A stretch of 64,000 nucleotides of DNA from Pseudovirgaria hyperparasitica (GCF_010093815.1 NW_022985555.1:1-64000), one strand, 5' to 3'. Shown: positions 23,582 through 34,176, counted from the first letter of the stretch. Numbers and translations are program-made. Notes: generated by a model from the sequence alone, not told the origin.

Positions 23582-24370
23582 TGAATGCTTCACCGCCAAA
23601 GCACTATTCGTATCAATCAAAACGTGGTGTTATAGGGTATCTGTTCTCACTTTATCTCATAAGGCATAAACGATTACATGAAAACTTGTGTTAGGCAACT
23701 ATTGACGAACGAGGATAGAGACTTATTCACAAGAATTATCTAGCTACATAGGTGTCTGATATAGATTTTCTAGCTATGATATTCACGGTGGAGTGGCCTC
23801 TAACTACGCGAAATTTTCCCTTCACTTTTGCTTCTCTTATTTGTTTGAGTGTTTGAACACTTCGCCAATGCAGCTGCTGATTCACTTCAAAAGCAACCCC
23901 TTCCAGTGGCTTTACCTACTTGTGCCGACTTCTTGTGTAGGCCTCTAACCCGTACGTAGCGGCATCGAGCTACGCGAAGTCGTCTAAGCTGCTCATTGTT
24001 TTGCCATGAGACCGTCTATCGTCACAGGCTCTATGTTAATGGTAGATAGGCAGTCTGGATAAAAGCTGTACACGAAAGCCTCTCTAGAGCCGCCCTTACG
24101 AATAAATGTCTTCGGAGTGCAGTGATGATGGTAGATAGTCGAAGTCTTAGGCTGCTAGTTAGACACGGCTCTTGGTGAGTGTTACAGACGGGCTAAGATG
24201 TATATGTTTGTTAGCCACTATAGCCTGACGTCGCGGCAATGACAAGCAACCTGCATAAAATTCATTTCAGAGGCCCGTGGCGGAGAACAACACCGGATCT
24301 AATTGCGTGTTGATAGATCTGGATGATGATCAGGTGTATTTAAAAGTTGATATTGGTCAGGGAGTATCTT

Positions 24371-24622
24371 TTACACACATCTAAATAGGTAAACGTTATG
24401 CAGGGAGGATGTGTGCCGTTGAGGGGTAGTATTGTTATTAGACTTATTCGAGTGGCTGGGAGGCATGAAATCCGCGGCCATGGGCATATAAAAATTTTGC
24501 CCGTGCGAAATACCAACTAGATCATTTTGGAAATCCTCGTCATGATGCGTAATTGGTGCCTGTGATCCATGGCTCGAGACGTAGGTCGGTGTGAACTTAG
24601 AGGCCTTAGAGGCCTTAGGCAT
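24371..24622 (-). CDS. Possible small hypothetical protein (83 aa)
   Basis: An ATG-started frame encodes MPKASKASKFTPTYVSSHGS..., with a tandem Lys-Ala-Ser start, an Asn/Thr/His-rich end and no signal peptide or membrane segment. The DNA at its start holds a 12-bp tandem duplication that produces the KAS-KAS repeat. I recognise no family. It may be only a chance ORF in the wetA upstream region. Confidence 0.22.
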   Translation of the reverse strand: MPKASKASKFTPTYVSSHGSQAPITHHDEDFQNDLVGISHGQNFYMPMAADFMPPSHSNKSNNNTTPQRHTSSLHNVYLFRCV

Positions 24623-25202
24623 CTATATGTCAAAATGCTCTTACTAAGCCAGCATTTCTAACTTGAAGTTACCTTACGTCTCTCATGACTCCGTTCTTCA
24701 TTCCAGTTCCCAGCCATCAATAACAGCAACGGTATCCCTTTCTCCACCCATTACACACCAGCCGAGTCAGCGTCGGTCCTCTAAACCCATGGTGCTATTG
24801 TATTGCTGCACTATGGTGATGCCACAATTGGGTATCGCCGTCTAACTGACAAAGGACCATGTGGGTCCACTTATACCCACACTGAAAGCAGAAAGCTACC
24901 CCTCTCCCCAGACAATAATAGTTTTACTACAAATAATATCGCTGTAATATTTCTATGGCTTTCTCAGTCCTGTTACGCACGTCTAGACCTATCGACCAGG
25001 GCGAGTGGCTCTTGATCTAGCTCTCGTGATAGGAGCCTGAGTACCACCGCATCTATCCGTTGAGGACCACTGACTGGCGCCAGAGACCTAAACAACCATT
25101 TTCGGATGACTGTGGTATACTTCAGTATTGCTCATAGGTATTGTTCGAGCTCTTCCGCTCCGAGACATTGAATGGGGAAAAATCTACGTCATGAGACTTC
25201 AT

Positions 25203-25629
25203 AGAATGTCGTTTCAATCGCTGCCCCAGAGATGGATCAGCTTATCGGGCCTCTTGGCCTGGAATGTAATCTCACGTGGGAGGCAGTCCGTGTGGAATGC
25301 ATGTGTCCTGTGCAACAGTCCGCAGGTGACATTCCAGAGCATTGAGATGGCAGGGCTCTGAGCTCTCTACATGAAGAACCCGCTGTCTGCAGTGAAGTGC
25401 TCGGGCCAAGTCCATTAGCACTGTCTTCGCCCATCAAGAGGCAGCGCCGCATTCTCTGTGTCCTCACTAGCCACCACCAGGTTTGATTTCGGGAATGGGT
25501 TTTCAGCCTCTAGTGCAGTGAAGGTGGTAGTCTTTGCCAGATGCGGAAGCCCTGGTATATATGCGACCCTCTCAACTCTCGTCTGTTCGCAGCACCAGAT
25601 CTCCTCACTGCTTTTTTATGTATCATTCC
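25203..25629. promoter_or_regulatory. Cluster of seven AbaA-type response elements (CATTCY)
   Basis: The hexamer CATTCC/CATTCT occurs on one strand or the other at 25203-25208, 25261-25266, 25294-25299, 25330-25335, 25450-25455, 25492-25497 and 25624-25629, with one more at 24709-24714. Chance predicts about 0.4 in this length. AbaA (TEA/ATTS family) is known to bind CATTCY and to activate wetA in Aspergillus, so the placement directly upstream of wetA is meaningful. Confidence 0.6.
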
Positions 25630-25869
25630 CAGAAACATGGCTTATTAGACATATAGGACCATTGCTTTAGCCTGCGTCTTGCAAGTCAACAGGTCATATA
25701 GTCTTTCGTTCAATGACTGGGCTTCCCTAGCACTCTTGTTCTCCTCTCCGTTCTCAGACACTCCCCGTTCTTGATCCTTACTTTCATGAAAGGACAAGGA
25801 CCGCGTTCGTTTTGCCACTGTGTCGTCGACGATCTCGTCAATACCTAGGCTTTCTCGACAGATGGGACG

Positions 25870-27702
25870 ATGTCACAGACTAATAGCTCGTCTGGCCATA
25901 TCCATGTTGTATCCATTCCGTCATCATCATTAAAAGGTATCCGCCCTTCTGATGTATCACCGATGCCCAGCTGGGATGAACCTGTTCCAGGGGATGACGA
26001 TTCTTGGCGTATGGCTGTACAATATGCCGCCCAGGCACCCAGATATGCCACGAACGACGTTCACGAATCATCTTCTTCAGCTTGCACGGAACCTAGAGTC
26101 GTCACAACAGACACCGAGATTCTAGGCCTCAGAAGCGTCTTCCTACTCGACAGTCTTTCAAGCTCCATCCGCCCTTCACCTATCTCACCTACACCTCTGC
26201 CAGCAACCTTCGGGTCCCCCGAGTGTGCTTCAGCATCGAAGAAATCCATACCCATACTCAGACGAAAGACATCTGGAATACTCAAGCCATCTCGCAAAGC
26301 CAGCGCAGCTTCCCTCATAATGCGACCGGCACCCAATCGACTTGACAACACTGATACATGGGCAAAGCGCCTTGAAGCGAACGCTGAAAGCCAAACAACA
26401 ATAAAGGCCAAAATGGAACCTAATACACCACCTCCATCTTCAGTCTTGGACTCTGAAGACTACACCTATGCCTTCGACAACCAGTATCATGATGTTGGTA
26501 CCACACCATCGACTACCAGATTTCCACATACGCGTTTACACAACACGGCCCAATCATTGTCACCGATAATCGACGATTCACGGGTATACATGATCAGTCA
26601 CACAAATCCCTCGACCCGGCATTGGAGCCAAGATTCACTGAGCTCGCAATATAGCAGTCAGGGCTCGCATCAGCGCGGATGTGGCTGGGACACCGACGTT
26701 TCTTCATCGAGTGCGGGATTTAGCCTTGCCGGCGCTACGGAGGAGCGCTACCAGATGTATAACGGACTGCCACAAGTACCGTCAACTGTATGGGGTGATG
26801 ATACTCCTCCCGTACAAACCATGCCCCTAGACACTTCTTTAATGGATGGTAAATATCATAGTATGGTTTTCGAAGTGCCGCCAGGGACAAGTGTCACACT
26901 CACTAGTCCTGATGGCACTATGCTTCCGCCCATACCGTCTGCTACACCTTCTCAGCTATACCTTTCGTCGCCGCCTTCTCAGATTCCTTCACCATGCCCA
27001 CTGCGCAGTAGCAACACGGCCTACGGCGGCACTCTCAATCGGCGTGCGTCGACTTGCGATCGCAGGAGCGCATCTCCCACTACGCTTCCACGTTCTATTC
27101 GTCGTGTTGGTAGACTTTCTTCGATACCATTACTTCACCACGACGGCGGCACGTCTTGTTCAAGCCCATACGACTCGTCAGCAGCGCTTCGTACCGACAG
27201 CATGGTACCAGATAGTTCTTCTCCTTGTATGGAAGATAGCCAAGCATTATCTTATCGTGGTCGTAACCGCCGTTACTCTACCAATATGCATCCTGCTAGC
27301 ATAGGAAGTATGTCCCGCGCAGCTAGCTGTTCCGTAAACAGTTTGAACCATTCAAGCAATTCCAGCATTGCAGGAACCAGTAGTTGCACTTCACACTCAC
27401 TGGCAAGCCCACAAATATCTGCGCCATTCCTTCTCAGTAGCTCACTCTCGCCTGCGATACCATCAACACCTGATCTAGGCCTTGGATCGGGGCATGGGTC
27501 GGTTGACTTTGTCAATTACACCCCAGATGACCGATCCAAGATTCTTACCGGTGTAGCCCCAAGCGGCAGCTCCAAGACTAAAGCAAGGCGAGAGAAAGAA
27601 GCTGCCGATCGACGGAGGCAATTAAGTGAAGCTGCGAGAAGGGCAATTATTGATGCTGGAGGCGATGTTGCAGCCCTAGAACGAGATGGACTACTGTGTT
27701 GA
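25870..27702 (+). CDS. wetA: Conidiation regulator WetA
   Basis: Regulates spore maturation and wall assembly at the end of the BrlA-AbaA-WetA pathway. The 610-aa frame is mostly disordered and rich in Ser, Pro and Thr, as in known WetA proteins, which are conserved chiefly at the C-terminus. The last ~65 residues carry the family signature KILTGVAPSGSSKTKARREK, followed by a basic helix (RRRQLSEAARRAIIDAGGDV) up to the stop. A second conserved-looking patch, KKSIPILRRKTSGILKPSRK, lies near residue 130. The chosen ATG gives MSQTNSSSGH; the frame stays open a few codons further upstream behind possible AG acceptors, so a short 5' exon may be missing. Seven AbaA-type sites lie 240-670 bp upstream. 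The identity rests on the C-terminal signature, which is distinctive. Confidence 0.87.
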   Translation: MSQTNSSSGHIHVVSIPSSSLKGIRPSDVSPMPSWDEPVPGDDDSWRMAVQYAAQAPRYATNDVHESSSSACTEPRVVTTDTEILGLRSVFLLDSLSSSIRPSPISPTPLPATFGSPECASASKKSIPILRRKTSGILKPSRKASAASLIMRPAPNRLDNTDTWAKRLEANAESQTTIKAKMEPNTPPPSSVLDSEDYTYAFDNQYHDVGTTPSTTRFPHTRLHNTAQSLSPIIDDSRVYMISHTNPSTRHWSQDSLSSQYSSQGSHQRGCGWDTDVSSSSAGFSLAGATEERYQMYNGLPQVPSTVWGDDTPPVQTMPLDTSLMDGKYHSMVFEVPPGTSVTLTSPDGTMLPPIPSATPSQLYLSSPPSQIPSPCPLRSSNTAYGGTLNRRASTCDRRSASPTTLPRSIRRVGRLSSIPLLHHDGGTSCSSPYDSSAALRTDSMVPDSSSPCMEDSQALSYRGRNRRYSTNMHPASIGSMSRAASCSVNSLNHSSNSSIAGTSSCTSHSLASPQISAPFLLSSSLSPAIPSTPDLGLGSGHGSVDFVNYTPDDRSKILTGVAPSGSSKTKARREKEAADRRRQLSEAARRAIIDAGGDVAALERDGLLC

Positions 27703-28332
27703 AAAGGCTGCTCGCTGCGAGACCTATGGTGCGCCCGCCCAGATCCTCCTCGAATTTGAACAAACAATGGATGATGTAAGGGTGATGATCGTCACATTGG
27801 GTGATTAGAGATCTATAGAGCCTCCTGAGGTACTGGTACACGAGAAGAGCATGGTAGCATATTCAATAAAAATTCACTCCCACAACAATATATATTGACA
27901 CAGTCGGACATTCCTAACTCATGAGATTCATTAATCAAACATTAAACTTTCTCAATGTCCATAGTAACTCCGTAGCATCATTCATTCTACGTACTTTTGA
28001 GAAGAACCTGCCTACCGATGGTCGAGTGCACCCTTGCACTTCTTCCAGATATTCCCTGAATAATCACTCAGTCCAGTGACTGAAATAAACTATAACTGTC
28101 CAATTCGTATGACTTATTGCGTTGCTACTAACCCAAATTTCTCGAGGATATGTTCCGAACCTTTGCGATCGATGGTCAGCACCTGCTCATACTGCATCAT
28201 CCTCATATCCTTCTTCTCTTCACCTGTTCACATCAGCGCGATGTATCAGTCCTTACCGTCATCTCAAAATCCTACGTCTGTATCTCTAACATCTAAATGG
28301 TCCAAATACCCTTCTGAAACAATGACGGCGCC
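27703..28332. other. Convergent region after wetA
   Basis: Contains the wetA 3' UTR. On the minus strand a short stretch at about 28120-28195 translates as QYEQVLTIDRKGSEHILEKF and may be a further exon or a remnant tied to the ORF at 28333-28724. Nothing else is recognised. Confidence 0.35.
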
Positions 28333-28724
28333 TCATATTCTCCGTGGCGCCTGCACCTTTCCTACCCCGTCGCATATCCTGAATACGCCTTGGACCTCCA
28401 ACCAAGGACCTTGGTATCCTCCTCCGTTATCTGACAAATACCAAAAACACTCTAAATAGTGAACCTCACTCTCAGCCCCAATGTCATCCATATATCTGCC
28501 ACCCACTCGACAGCGATCCCCAGGCGCCTTGCACGTCACCAATACACTTCGGCCGCGGCTCATACCTGCCTTGCCTAGCACAGTGAAGGGTCTTGTGTCA
28601 ATAGTTACTGGGGTGGGTGTTTGCAGGGCTAGATACGGCTCGAGCTCATGGGTGAAGACTAAAACGTGTTCGATTGGCATGTACTGGAAGTAACGAAAAG
28701 CCACAGTTCGTAGGTCTTTGGAGT
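28333..28724 (-). CDS. Unrecognised ORF, possible internal or terminal exon of a small gene
   Basis: An open minus-strand frame has real protein character: SKDLRTVAFRYFQYMPIEHV, TPVTIDTRPFTVLGKAG and SEVHYLECFWYLSDNG. I recognise no family. The upper end follows a good acceptor (branch CTGAC, then TTCAG at 28725-28726), which suggests an upstream exon; the first in-frame ATG is at 28681. A candidate 5' piece (MKTVSITASESITLYYTHS, near 28900) is not in matching phase, so I do not join it. The frame ends in a stop at 28333-28335, but coding-like sequence further downstream hints at a degraded or longer gene. It may be an intact short protein, an incomplete model, or a decaying gene. Confidence 0.4.
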
Positions 28725-29608
28725 CTGAACCAGGTCAGGGAAAGTTTAATTTGCAGAGGAAGCGATCGAAAATAAGTATGGGTCGAATCGTGTCATGTGC
28801 GCCTTTTCATGAAGCTACATATATTTTCCACAATCACATGGTGGAGTGAGTATAATAGAGTGTAATAGACTCTGATGCAGTAATTGACACTGTCTTCATA
28901 GTCTGTTGTTACATGACTAGTAAGTAGTAGTTCCCTATCACCTAGGATAGGATAGAGGCGCTACCTATGGTCCGGCAAGAAGCATTTTTATGAACAGGGA
29001 ACAGGGTAACGGACAGCGTCAGCATATTTTTAGTGATTAGATCGAGTCGTACCCCTCTCGAGAAATCTAAACTGGTCCGCCAGTCACTTTGCGCTTATCA
29101 TATGGATACTAAGACCAGAACACGGCAATGATTAAACAATGTTAAGCGTCGCGGAGTGTATTTCCGCATCGCTGCGTAACTGATGGACTCTGAACATCCA
29201 ACGCTCCGACGGAAGCGGTAATCAAGTCGAACCACTGGTATCTCAAATGCACTCCCTGCAGTAATAATGTATGTGACTTCGATATGGACGCAAAGAGACT
29301 GGTGCATTGTCCATAGCTAGCATTCCTACGATGATCTATTGGGTAGGACAAATGTTGAGGAATGGGGATTGTGGGCGACGACCACCTGCAAGATAGGTCA
29401 AAGCAACCACCATTGCTAAGCTGTCCGCTTAGTATATTGGTGTATCGAATCGCAAGCGCGACCATGTCGTGGAAATTGGAACAAGAAACATAAGAGGAAA
29501 AACCCGTTGCAGGTGGCCTGAAGTGATCATACCTGTAGGTTCGAAGGCCGTTAGCATATACGTACTGCGATACTAACTCAAGGTTGACATGTCGACGCTT
29601 GATAGCTT
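28725..29608. other. Intergenic region upstream of the orphan ORF and downstream of med1
   Basis: Holds the med1 3' UTR. A 169-codon minus-strand ORF (29142-29651) overlaps the med1 end in another frame and shows no domain. No repeat or RNA gene recognised. Confidence 0.4.
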
Positions 29609-31954
29609 TCAGTTTTCTTGGCAAATCTTGAAATGCTCTGTACATAGCCATTCCGCCCAGACCCCAATATCTACACTAACATCGAGCGCTCTAGCTAGAC
29701 GTCTCCTTAGTTGTACTGATCGCTTAGTGTCTTGAGCTCGAGACTCAAACTCCAAAGCGCCTTCTGGAGTTTCATTGCTAGACTCACCAGGCACAGTGTT
29801 TGTACGTGAGTCAACATTCTGTGCTAGAATGGTGATCTCTGCATTGTTACCGATTTCGAAACTGACTGAAAGTGGTAACTTCGGATCTTTGGGTAGAGCG
29901 GGTCCCATGACGACATTATCATCACCATCATCATGCTTATACTGTCCTTCTTTCAAGTCTCGAGTAGAGTAGGCATGTAATGGACCCGGAAATACTACAG
30001 TAAGACAAGTATGTGGCTCTAAGCTGTCGACCAAAACATCTACTTTCATATCTGGAAGAACCCTTGTGGCGTTTGCGGAGGTAGGCTTTTCTATGGGAGA
30101 ATCAGAACGTGGCGAGAAAGAAGTCTGAAGCATCGAATTGAGCATCGCATACCGACGGAGAATCTGTAGTAAATCAGCCACTACGTATCGGTCGACGCGT
30201 GAAGGCTTGTTGCAGAAACTTACCGGAAGCATCTGTACAAGTTGCCGTGGATGCTCGAAGGGTACTTGTTCTAACACAATACCGTAGCCGTCGTTCGGAA
30301 CGTGTAAGGCGTTTTTATGCTTCCTTTGAATTTCCTCCGAATCTTTGACGAGGATCAAACGTTCACTGTGTATTTGGTTCAGACCAGTCAGGGCTGTGCA
30401 GATTTCACCTTCGCTGCCTGGGTGCAGAGCAAGACTGTCCCAAGCAACTGCTCTGTATTGGTCCTGCGCTAGCGGGGCATTCACGTCTTGAGTTAAGGCT
30501 ACAGCAACGCGTAAAGGGACTATCAATGGTGGAGAAAATCGTGCCATGAACCGGACGCCAGGAGGTTTCTCGTTGCCCATGGAGCTGATGTTCTCAGTAT
30601 CTTCTTGTACATATGTCGGTGGTGGATCCAGCCAGTCGATCTTTGAGCCATGCAGAGCTTCTCCAATGTTCTCGAGTCCGTCATCAGCTTTTTCGATCAT
30701 ATCTGATAACCACGAGTCGCTGATCCGCATCGCCGGATACATGCCAACAGGAAGCGATTCGCATTCGATTTGAATGGAGTGGATGCGATCGGGACCCAAG
30801 TGATGGGCTATGTCTACCGGCTCGTCCGTTTCCATATGGTCTACTATTGGAGTGTTGGGAGCACTTGATGTGACGGTGTCCCCATGCAAGACATGCCTTC
30901 GGTCGGTCCAGTACTCCAGCGAGAGACCAACTCGGTCGCCAGCATTCATTCTCGGCCGACCGCTCTTTTTGCACATCACATGGCGCTCTGCCTTTTCTTC
31001 AAGCTGTGGTGATTTTGAATCGAGAGAGGCGGTGGCAATATTCTTTTCATGCACGAACAGTTTTTGTAAACTGTTGTAAACGGCCGAGATAGCTGCAAAG
31101 CAATTGAATGATGGAGCACTGAGTTTCTCAAACCGGGCAAGAACTTCGAGATTCCTTGAAAATTTCTCCAAGGTCAAAGTGAGTTTCGATTGTCCTGGCT
31201 GGGATGTGAGATCTCTGAGGAGCACATCGGCTGAGGTCTTCCAAGCTTCTGGTGCAGCTTCGCACTCCACGTTGACCTTCTCTACCACATCTGACCTGAT
31301 ATGCACATCCACCATCAGGCTGCTTGTTCCCGCGATGGTGATCGTTTTCTGGTTGTTCTTGCCCTCGTCCACAGAAGTGTCTAAACCCACCTTTTTTGCT
31401 GCTCTTCTAATGCCTTCTTCGCAAACTTTCCCGGAACGACTTCCAATCAGAGTGACTATACTCTCCAGGATCCTTCTCCTCTCATCATCTGTTCTTGATC
31501 CTATGCCCAGACTGCTCCCACCAACCATTCCCATACCAAGGCCACTCATGCTCAGGCCCATACTTAGTCCGCCCATTTGGCTGAAGCTAACACTCATATC
31601 TACGCCCCCGGTATTGCTGAGGTTCAAGCCCATGCCCCCCGACGGTGAATCGAAGTTGATTCCAACGCCTGCTGGGGAACTTCCCAGCAGACCCCCGCGT
31701 TTCGTATCACTTGCACCTCCAGTTGAGCTTCCAGTCAGGTGGTTGTGTGAGCCTGAAGTCGGTGCTGAAGCATGTGTCAAAGTCATGGGCGACTTGCCGG
31801 AGATGGTGTTGCGATGAGCTGCAGGAGACGCAGCATTGCGAGTGGCAGGAGAGGAGAAAGCTCCTAGGTGAGAAATTGTATTAGGTGTGGGTGCGTTATG
31901 GGCCTTAGGCGTCTTAGACGAATGAGCTGGGTTTGAGGGTGTGGGTGTGGACAT
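29609..31954 (-). CDS. med1: Mediator of RNA polymerase II transcription subunit 1
   Basis: Subunit of the Mediator middle module, linking activators to RNA polymerase II in the nucleus. A single exon of 781 aa starts at ATG 31954 (MSTPTPSNPAHSSKTPKAHN); the frame is open further up but only to a non-ATG codon. The first ~150 residues are Ser/Thr/Gly-rich and include Gly-Met-rich repeats (GLSMGLSMSGLGMGMVGG). The Med1 domain begins near DERRRILESIVTLIGSRSGK and continues with AAKKVGLDTSVDE and LARFEKLSAPSFNCFAAISA. The long following region (VGLSLEYWTDRR, CESLPVGMYPAMRISDSWLS) also fits fungal Med1. The end, AEWLCTEHFKICQEN, is a natural terminus. Its promoter borders the AT-rich island at 32.2-32.6 kb. 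Confidence 0.88.
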   Translation of the reverse strand: MSTPTPSNPAHSSKTPKAHNAPTPNTISHLGAFSSPATRNAASPAAHRNTISGKSPMTLTHASAPTSGSHNHLTGSSTGGASDTKRGGLLGSSPAGVGINFDSPSGGMGLNLSNTGGVDMSVSFSQMGGLSMGLSMSGLGMGMVGGSSLGIGSRTDDERRRILESIVTLIGSRSGKVCEEGIRRAAKKVGLDTSVDEGKNNQKTITIAGTSSLMVDVHIRSDVVEKVNVECEAAPEAWKTSADVLLRDLTSQPGQSKLTLTLEKFSRNLEVLARFEKLSAPSFNCFAAISAVYNSLQKLFVHEKNIATASLDSKSPQLEEKAERHVMCKKSGRPRMNAGDRVGLSLEYWTDRRHVLHGDTVTSSAPNTPIVDHMETDEPVDIAHHLGPDRIHSIQIECESLPVGMYPAMRISDSWLSDMIEKADDGLENIGEALHGSKIDWLDPPPTYVQEDTENISSMGNEKPPGVRFMARFSPPLIVPLRVAVALTQDVNAPLAQDQYRAVAWDSLALHPGSEGEICTALTGLNQIHSERLILVKDSEEIQRKHKNALHVPNDGYGIVLEQVPFEHPRQLVQMLPVSFCNKPSRVDRYVVADLLQILRRYAMLNSMLQTSFSPRSDSPIEKPTSANATRVLPDMKVDVLVDSLEPHTCLTVVFPGPLHAYSTRDLKEGQYKHDDGDDNVVMGPALPKDPKLPLSVSFEIGNNAEITILAQNVDSRTNTVPGESSNETPEGALEFESRAQDTKRSVQLRRRLARALDVSVDIGVWAEWLCTEHFKICQEN

Positions 31955-32950
31955 GGTGATGCGTGAAGGCGAAGGTACTGTGCGATGGGTGTGCTCTATA
32001 ACTTTGAAATCAGACCTCTTGGATAGCAACGAGGAAGGGATTAAGGACGGAAGATTGAGCTCGGATGCGCATCGGGGGATCGATAGAGGACTATGAATAC
32101 ATCGGAACTTGTAACCATGCGATACAGTGGAATGGCTTTGTCTATCGCTATGCTGTGCTGCGCTAGGAGGCTAGAATAGTGTACTAGGAGCTCCATCCGT
32201 CTATAACTTTTTCAGCGTAACTCTTGGCAGGTCTTTTACACGTGTAAACGCCTATATCTCTTATTCTTGAATTATTCTATAACTTTCTGTATCTCTATTA
32301 AATATATTATTTATATATATATTAATATACTTATATATACTCATCTTTACATTATATATATAGAAAAGAAAAAAAGAAAAAAAGAAAAAAAGAAAAAAAG
32401 AAAAAAAGAAAAAAAGAAAGAAAGAAAGAAAGAAAGAAAATAAGAAAATAACTTTAGAAAATACTTTTTTAAATATAAATATTACTATATAGATATCTAT
32501 TAATATTCTATAGATAGATTTTTTTTAGATTTTAATTTAAGGATATATATAAAAGATATACTAAGAGTTATACTAAAAGAGTCCTAGATAGATAGATGTG
32601 TCTGCACGTCCTACCTAGCTAGTAGTAGCTGTCTTCCCTCACGTAAGCAGATCATGAAATCCCGTGTTACTGATTGATACATGTTACTATCAAATGATAA
32701 CCCCGGCTGAGGCTTAACTACACGGCTACTATATCGCAGTTCCTCGGTAGTGTATATGAGACCTTTGCTTAATCATAGAGAAATCCCGAGTGTATCAGTT
32801 TAAATGTGGTGAGTGCAGCATATACTCCTAATCCCTAGACCTGTCTCTCCGCTTCATAACCAACGCCGGGATCTGAATGTACTTGGGACCTCGTATCACT
32901 CATATGAATTATTATGCTCTTATCAGAGCTCATGTCTGGCATGTCCGAGC
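31955..32950. other. med1 upstream region containing an AT-rich island
   Basis: About 32200-32600 is AT-rich with few CpA/TpG and includes an A-rich microsatellite (listed separately), resembling the RIP-like islands at the window edge. The flanks (31955-32200, 32600-32950) have ordinary composition. No gene is recognised. Confidence 0.5.
32363..32440. repeat. (GAAAAAAA)n microsatellite grading into (GAAA)n
   Basis: An eight-base unit, one G and seven A, is repeated about six times, then changes to a four-base GAAA unit repeated about six times. The phase is unbroken at the change, so one array probably arose from the other by slippage. Confidence 0.85.
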
Positions 32951-33461
32951 TCATTGTCTCCGCCCACCTCGTCTGCCTGCTGTGCTACTAACTGTACCTT
33001 CGCTTTCAACCTCCTCAATCACAAAATCCTCTTGATTGGCATCTAGCGCGGCCTCTAGCAAGTTCTGACCCTTCCCGTTTGCTAAGCGCGTGGGCCTTTG
33101 TCCACAAATTGCATTTCTTGGTCTTTTCTTTGGCCGGCCAGCCGCATTCGTGCTGTTCAAGAGCTCTAATTCTTTTTCCTCTGTTTGCCACCTCCGTACT
33201 ATTTCGTCCTCGAGCTTGTTCTCCATATCGTGGTGCGATGCATGATGACTACAGCCATCGCATTCGAACGAAGTGGCAATCTAAAATATCCATGTTAGAA
33301 CAATAGTTGTTTGTGTAGGAATGTTTGACCTTGATAGGATGAAGCATGAACCTTCGGCATGTACATGTTGTAAGCATTCCAGTCTTGAAGTTACACTGTC
33401 CTCGAGGAGGTACATATTTCATTTGAGACCAGATACTATTCTCTGGTACAGGTGTCGCCAT
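32951..33461 (-). CDS. Conserved small Cys-rich protein of unknown function
   Basis: Two exons, 33330-33461 and 32951-33280 with a 49-bp phase-0 intron (33281-33329), give 153 aa. The N-terminal half has a zinc-ligand-like layout: CNFKTGMLTTCTCRRFMLHP, then across the splice FECDGCSHHASHH. That is C-x8-C-x-C followed by C-x2-C and a His cluster. A charged helical segment follows (MENKLEDEIVRRWQTEEKE), then a basic nuclear-localisation-like stretch (GRPKKRPRN) and an acidic patch ending RRGGRRQ. Similar short proteins are, to my recollection, uncharacterised in other filamentous fungi; I know no function. Nuclear location and metal binding are inference. The splice is strongly supported because it restores the Cys/His series in frame. 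Confidence 0.75.
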
Positions 33462-34176
33462 GCTTAATAGGCTCGTAATGATAGTCTGTATTCTCCGTCG
33501 AAACTTGTAAGGAGATTTCGAGGTATAAGTGAGGTCAGACCTCTCGTCGTAGAAAGATCAAAAAGAGGCTTAAGAAGGGCTAGGTAGTTTGAGTGTACGC
33601 AGAATAAATCTTGTTCCCGGCCCATGGTGAGTATCCAGATGTGGCTTTCACTTTCGAGACGTGCAGTAAGCCAAGACCCAATGTAAACAACTCACTAGCA
33701 ACGACGTTGCCCTGAAATGTACCAGCTTAGTCATCACAATAGCAGCAACAACCCGTGGCGTGGACCTATAATATTTAACAAGTCCACTCATTGTTTAAGT
33801 TGCACTTGGATCTGGTACGTCAAAATTGGAAAGGATCGATGCAGAGAATCGAACTGATATTTTTGCAATATCGTACATTGGTTGCCCTAGCTACTGAGCC
33901 TTGTTTGTGTTTTCTCTTCCTATTAATTAGAAGCTCTATCGCAGATGATCTATTCCATGCACGGGTTTTGATAGCAGGCACAGGAGCCTCCCGCAAACCC
34001 GGCACGATGAAGAAAGGCAACATAGGGCACCTGAAGCCCGTATCTATCTAGAAACGAGAGGATAGTGTTACAGAATAATATCAAAAACAAAGATGCATTC
34101 ACACCCGCTAATGAGTCAAGACAAGTAACGCCAACGTTTGCGAATGTGATTGCGAAAATGATCTCTACCAGCACGT
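33462..34176. other. Intergenic region with a tRNA-like fragment
   Basis: Contains the promoter of the Cys-rich protein and the 3' region of the PNUTS-like gene. On the minus strand about 33837-33905 carries a D-arm-like GGCTCAGTAGCTAGGG and a T-loop-like GTTCGATTC, but the stems do not pair, so it is not called a tRNA. Confidence 0.4.

Larger units (their letters stand above)
23582..25869. other. Long upstream region of wetA
   Basis: About 2.3 kb with no recognised conserved gene. It includes the mbp1 3' UTR, one small minus-strand ORF (24371-24622, listed separately), and a dense set of AbaA-type sites (25203-25629, listed separately). Developmental regulators in fungi commonly have long promoters and leaders. 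A short 5' exon of wetA could also lie in the last ~200 bp, since the frame is open back to an AG at 25846-25848. Confidence 0.5.

Noticed and set aside
29142-29651. 169-codon minus-strand ORF overlapping the end of med1
   Set aside because: Different frame from med1, no domain, composition like non-coding DNA.
33837-33905. tRNA-like sequence on the minus strand (D-arm-like and T-loop-like strings around a GATAT...ATATC hairpin)
   Set aside because: The T stem does not pair, the loop lacks U33 in the only good anticodon stem, and no acceptor stem closes. At best a decayed or mitochondrial-derived fragment.
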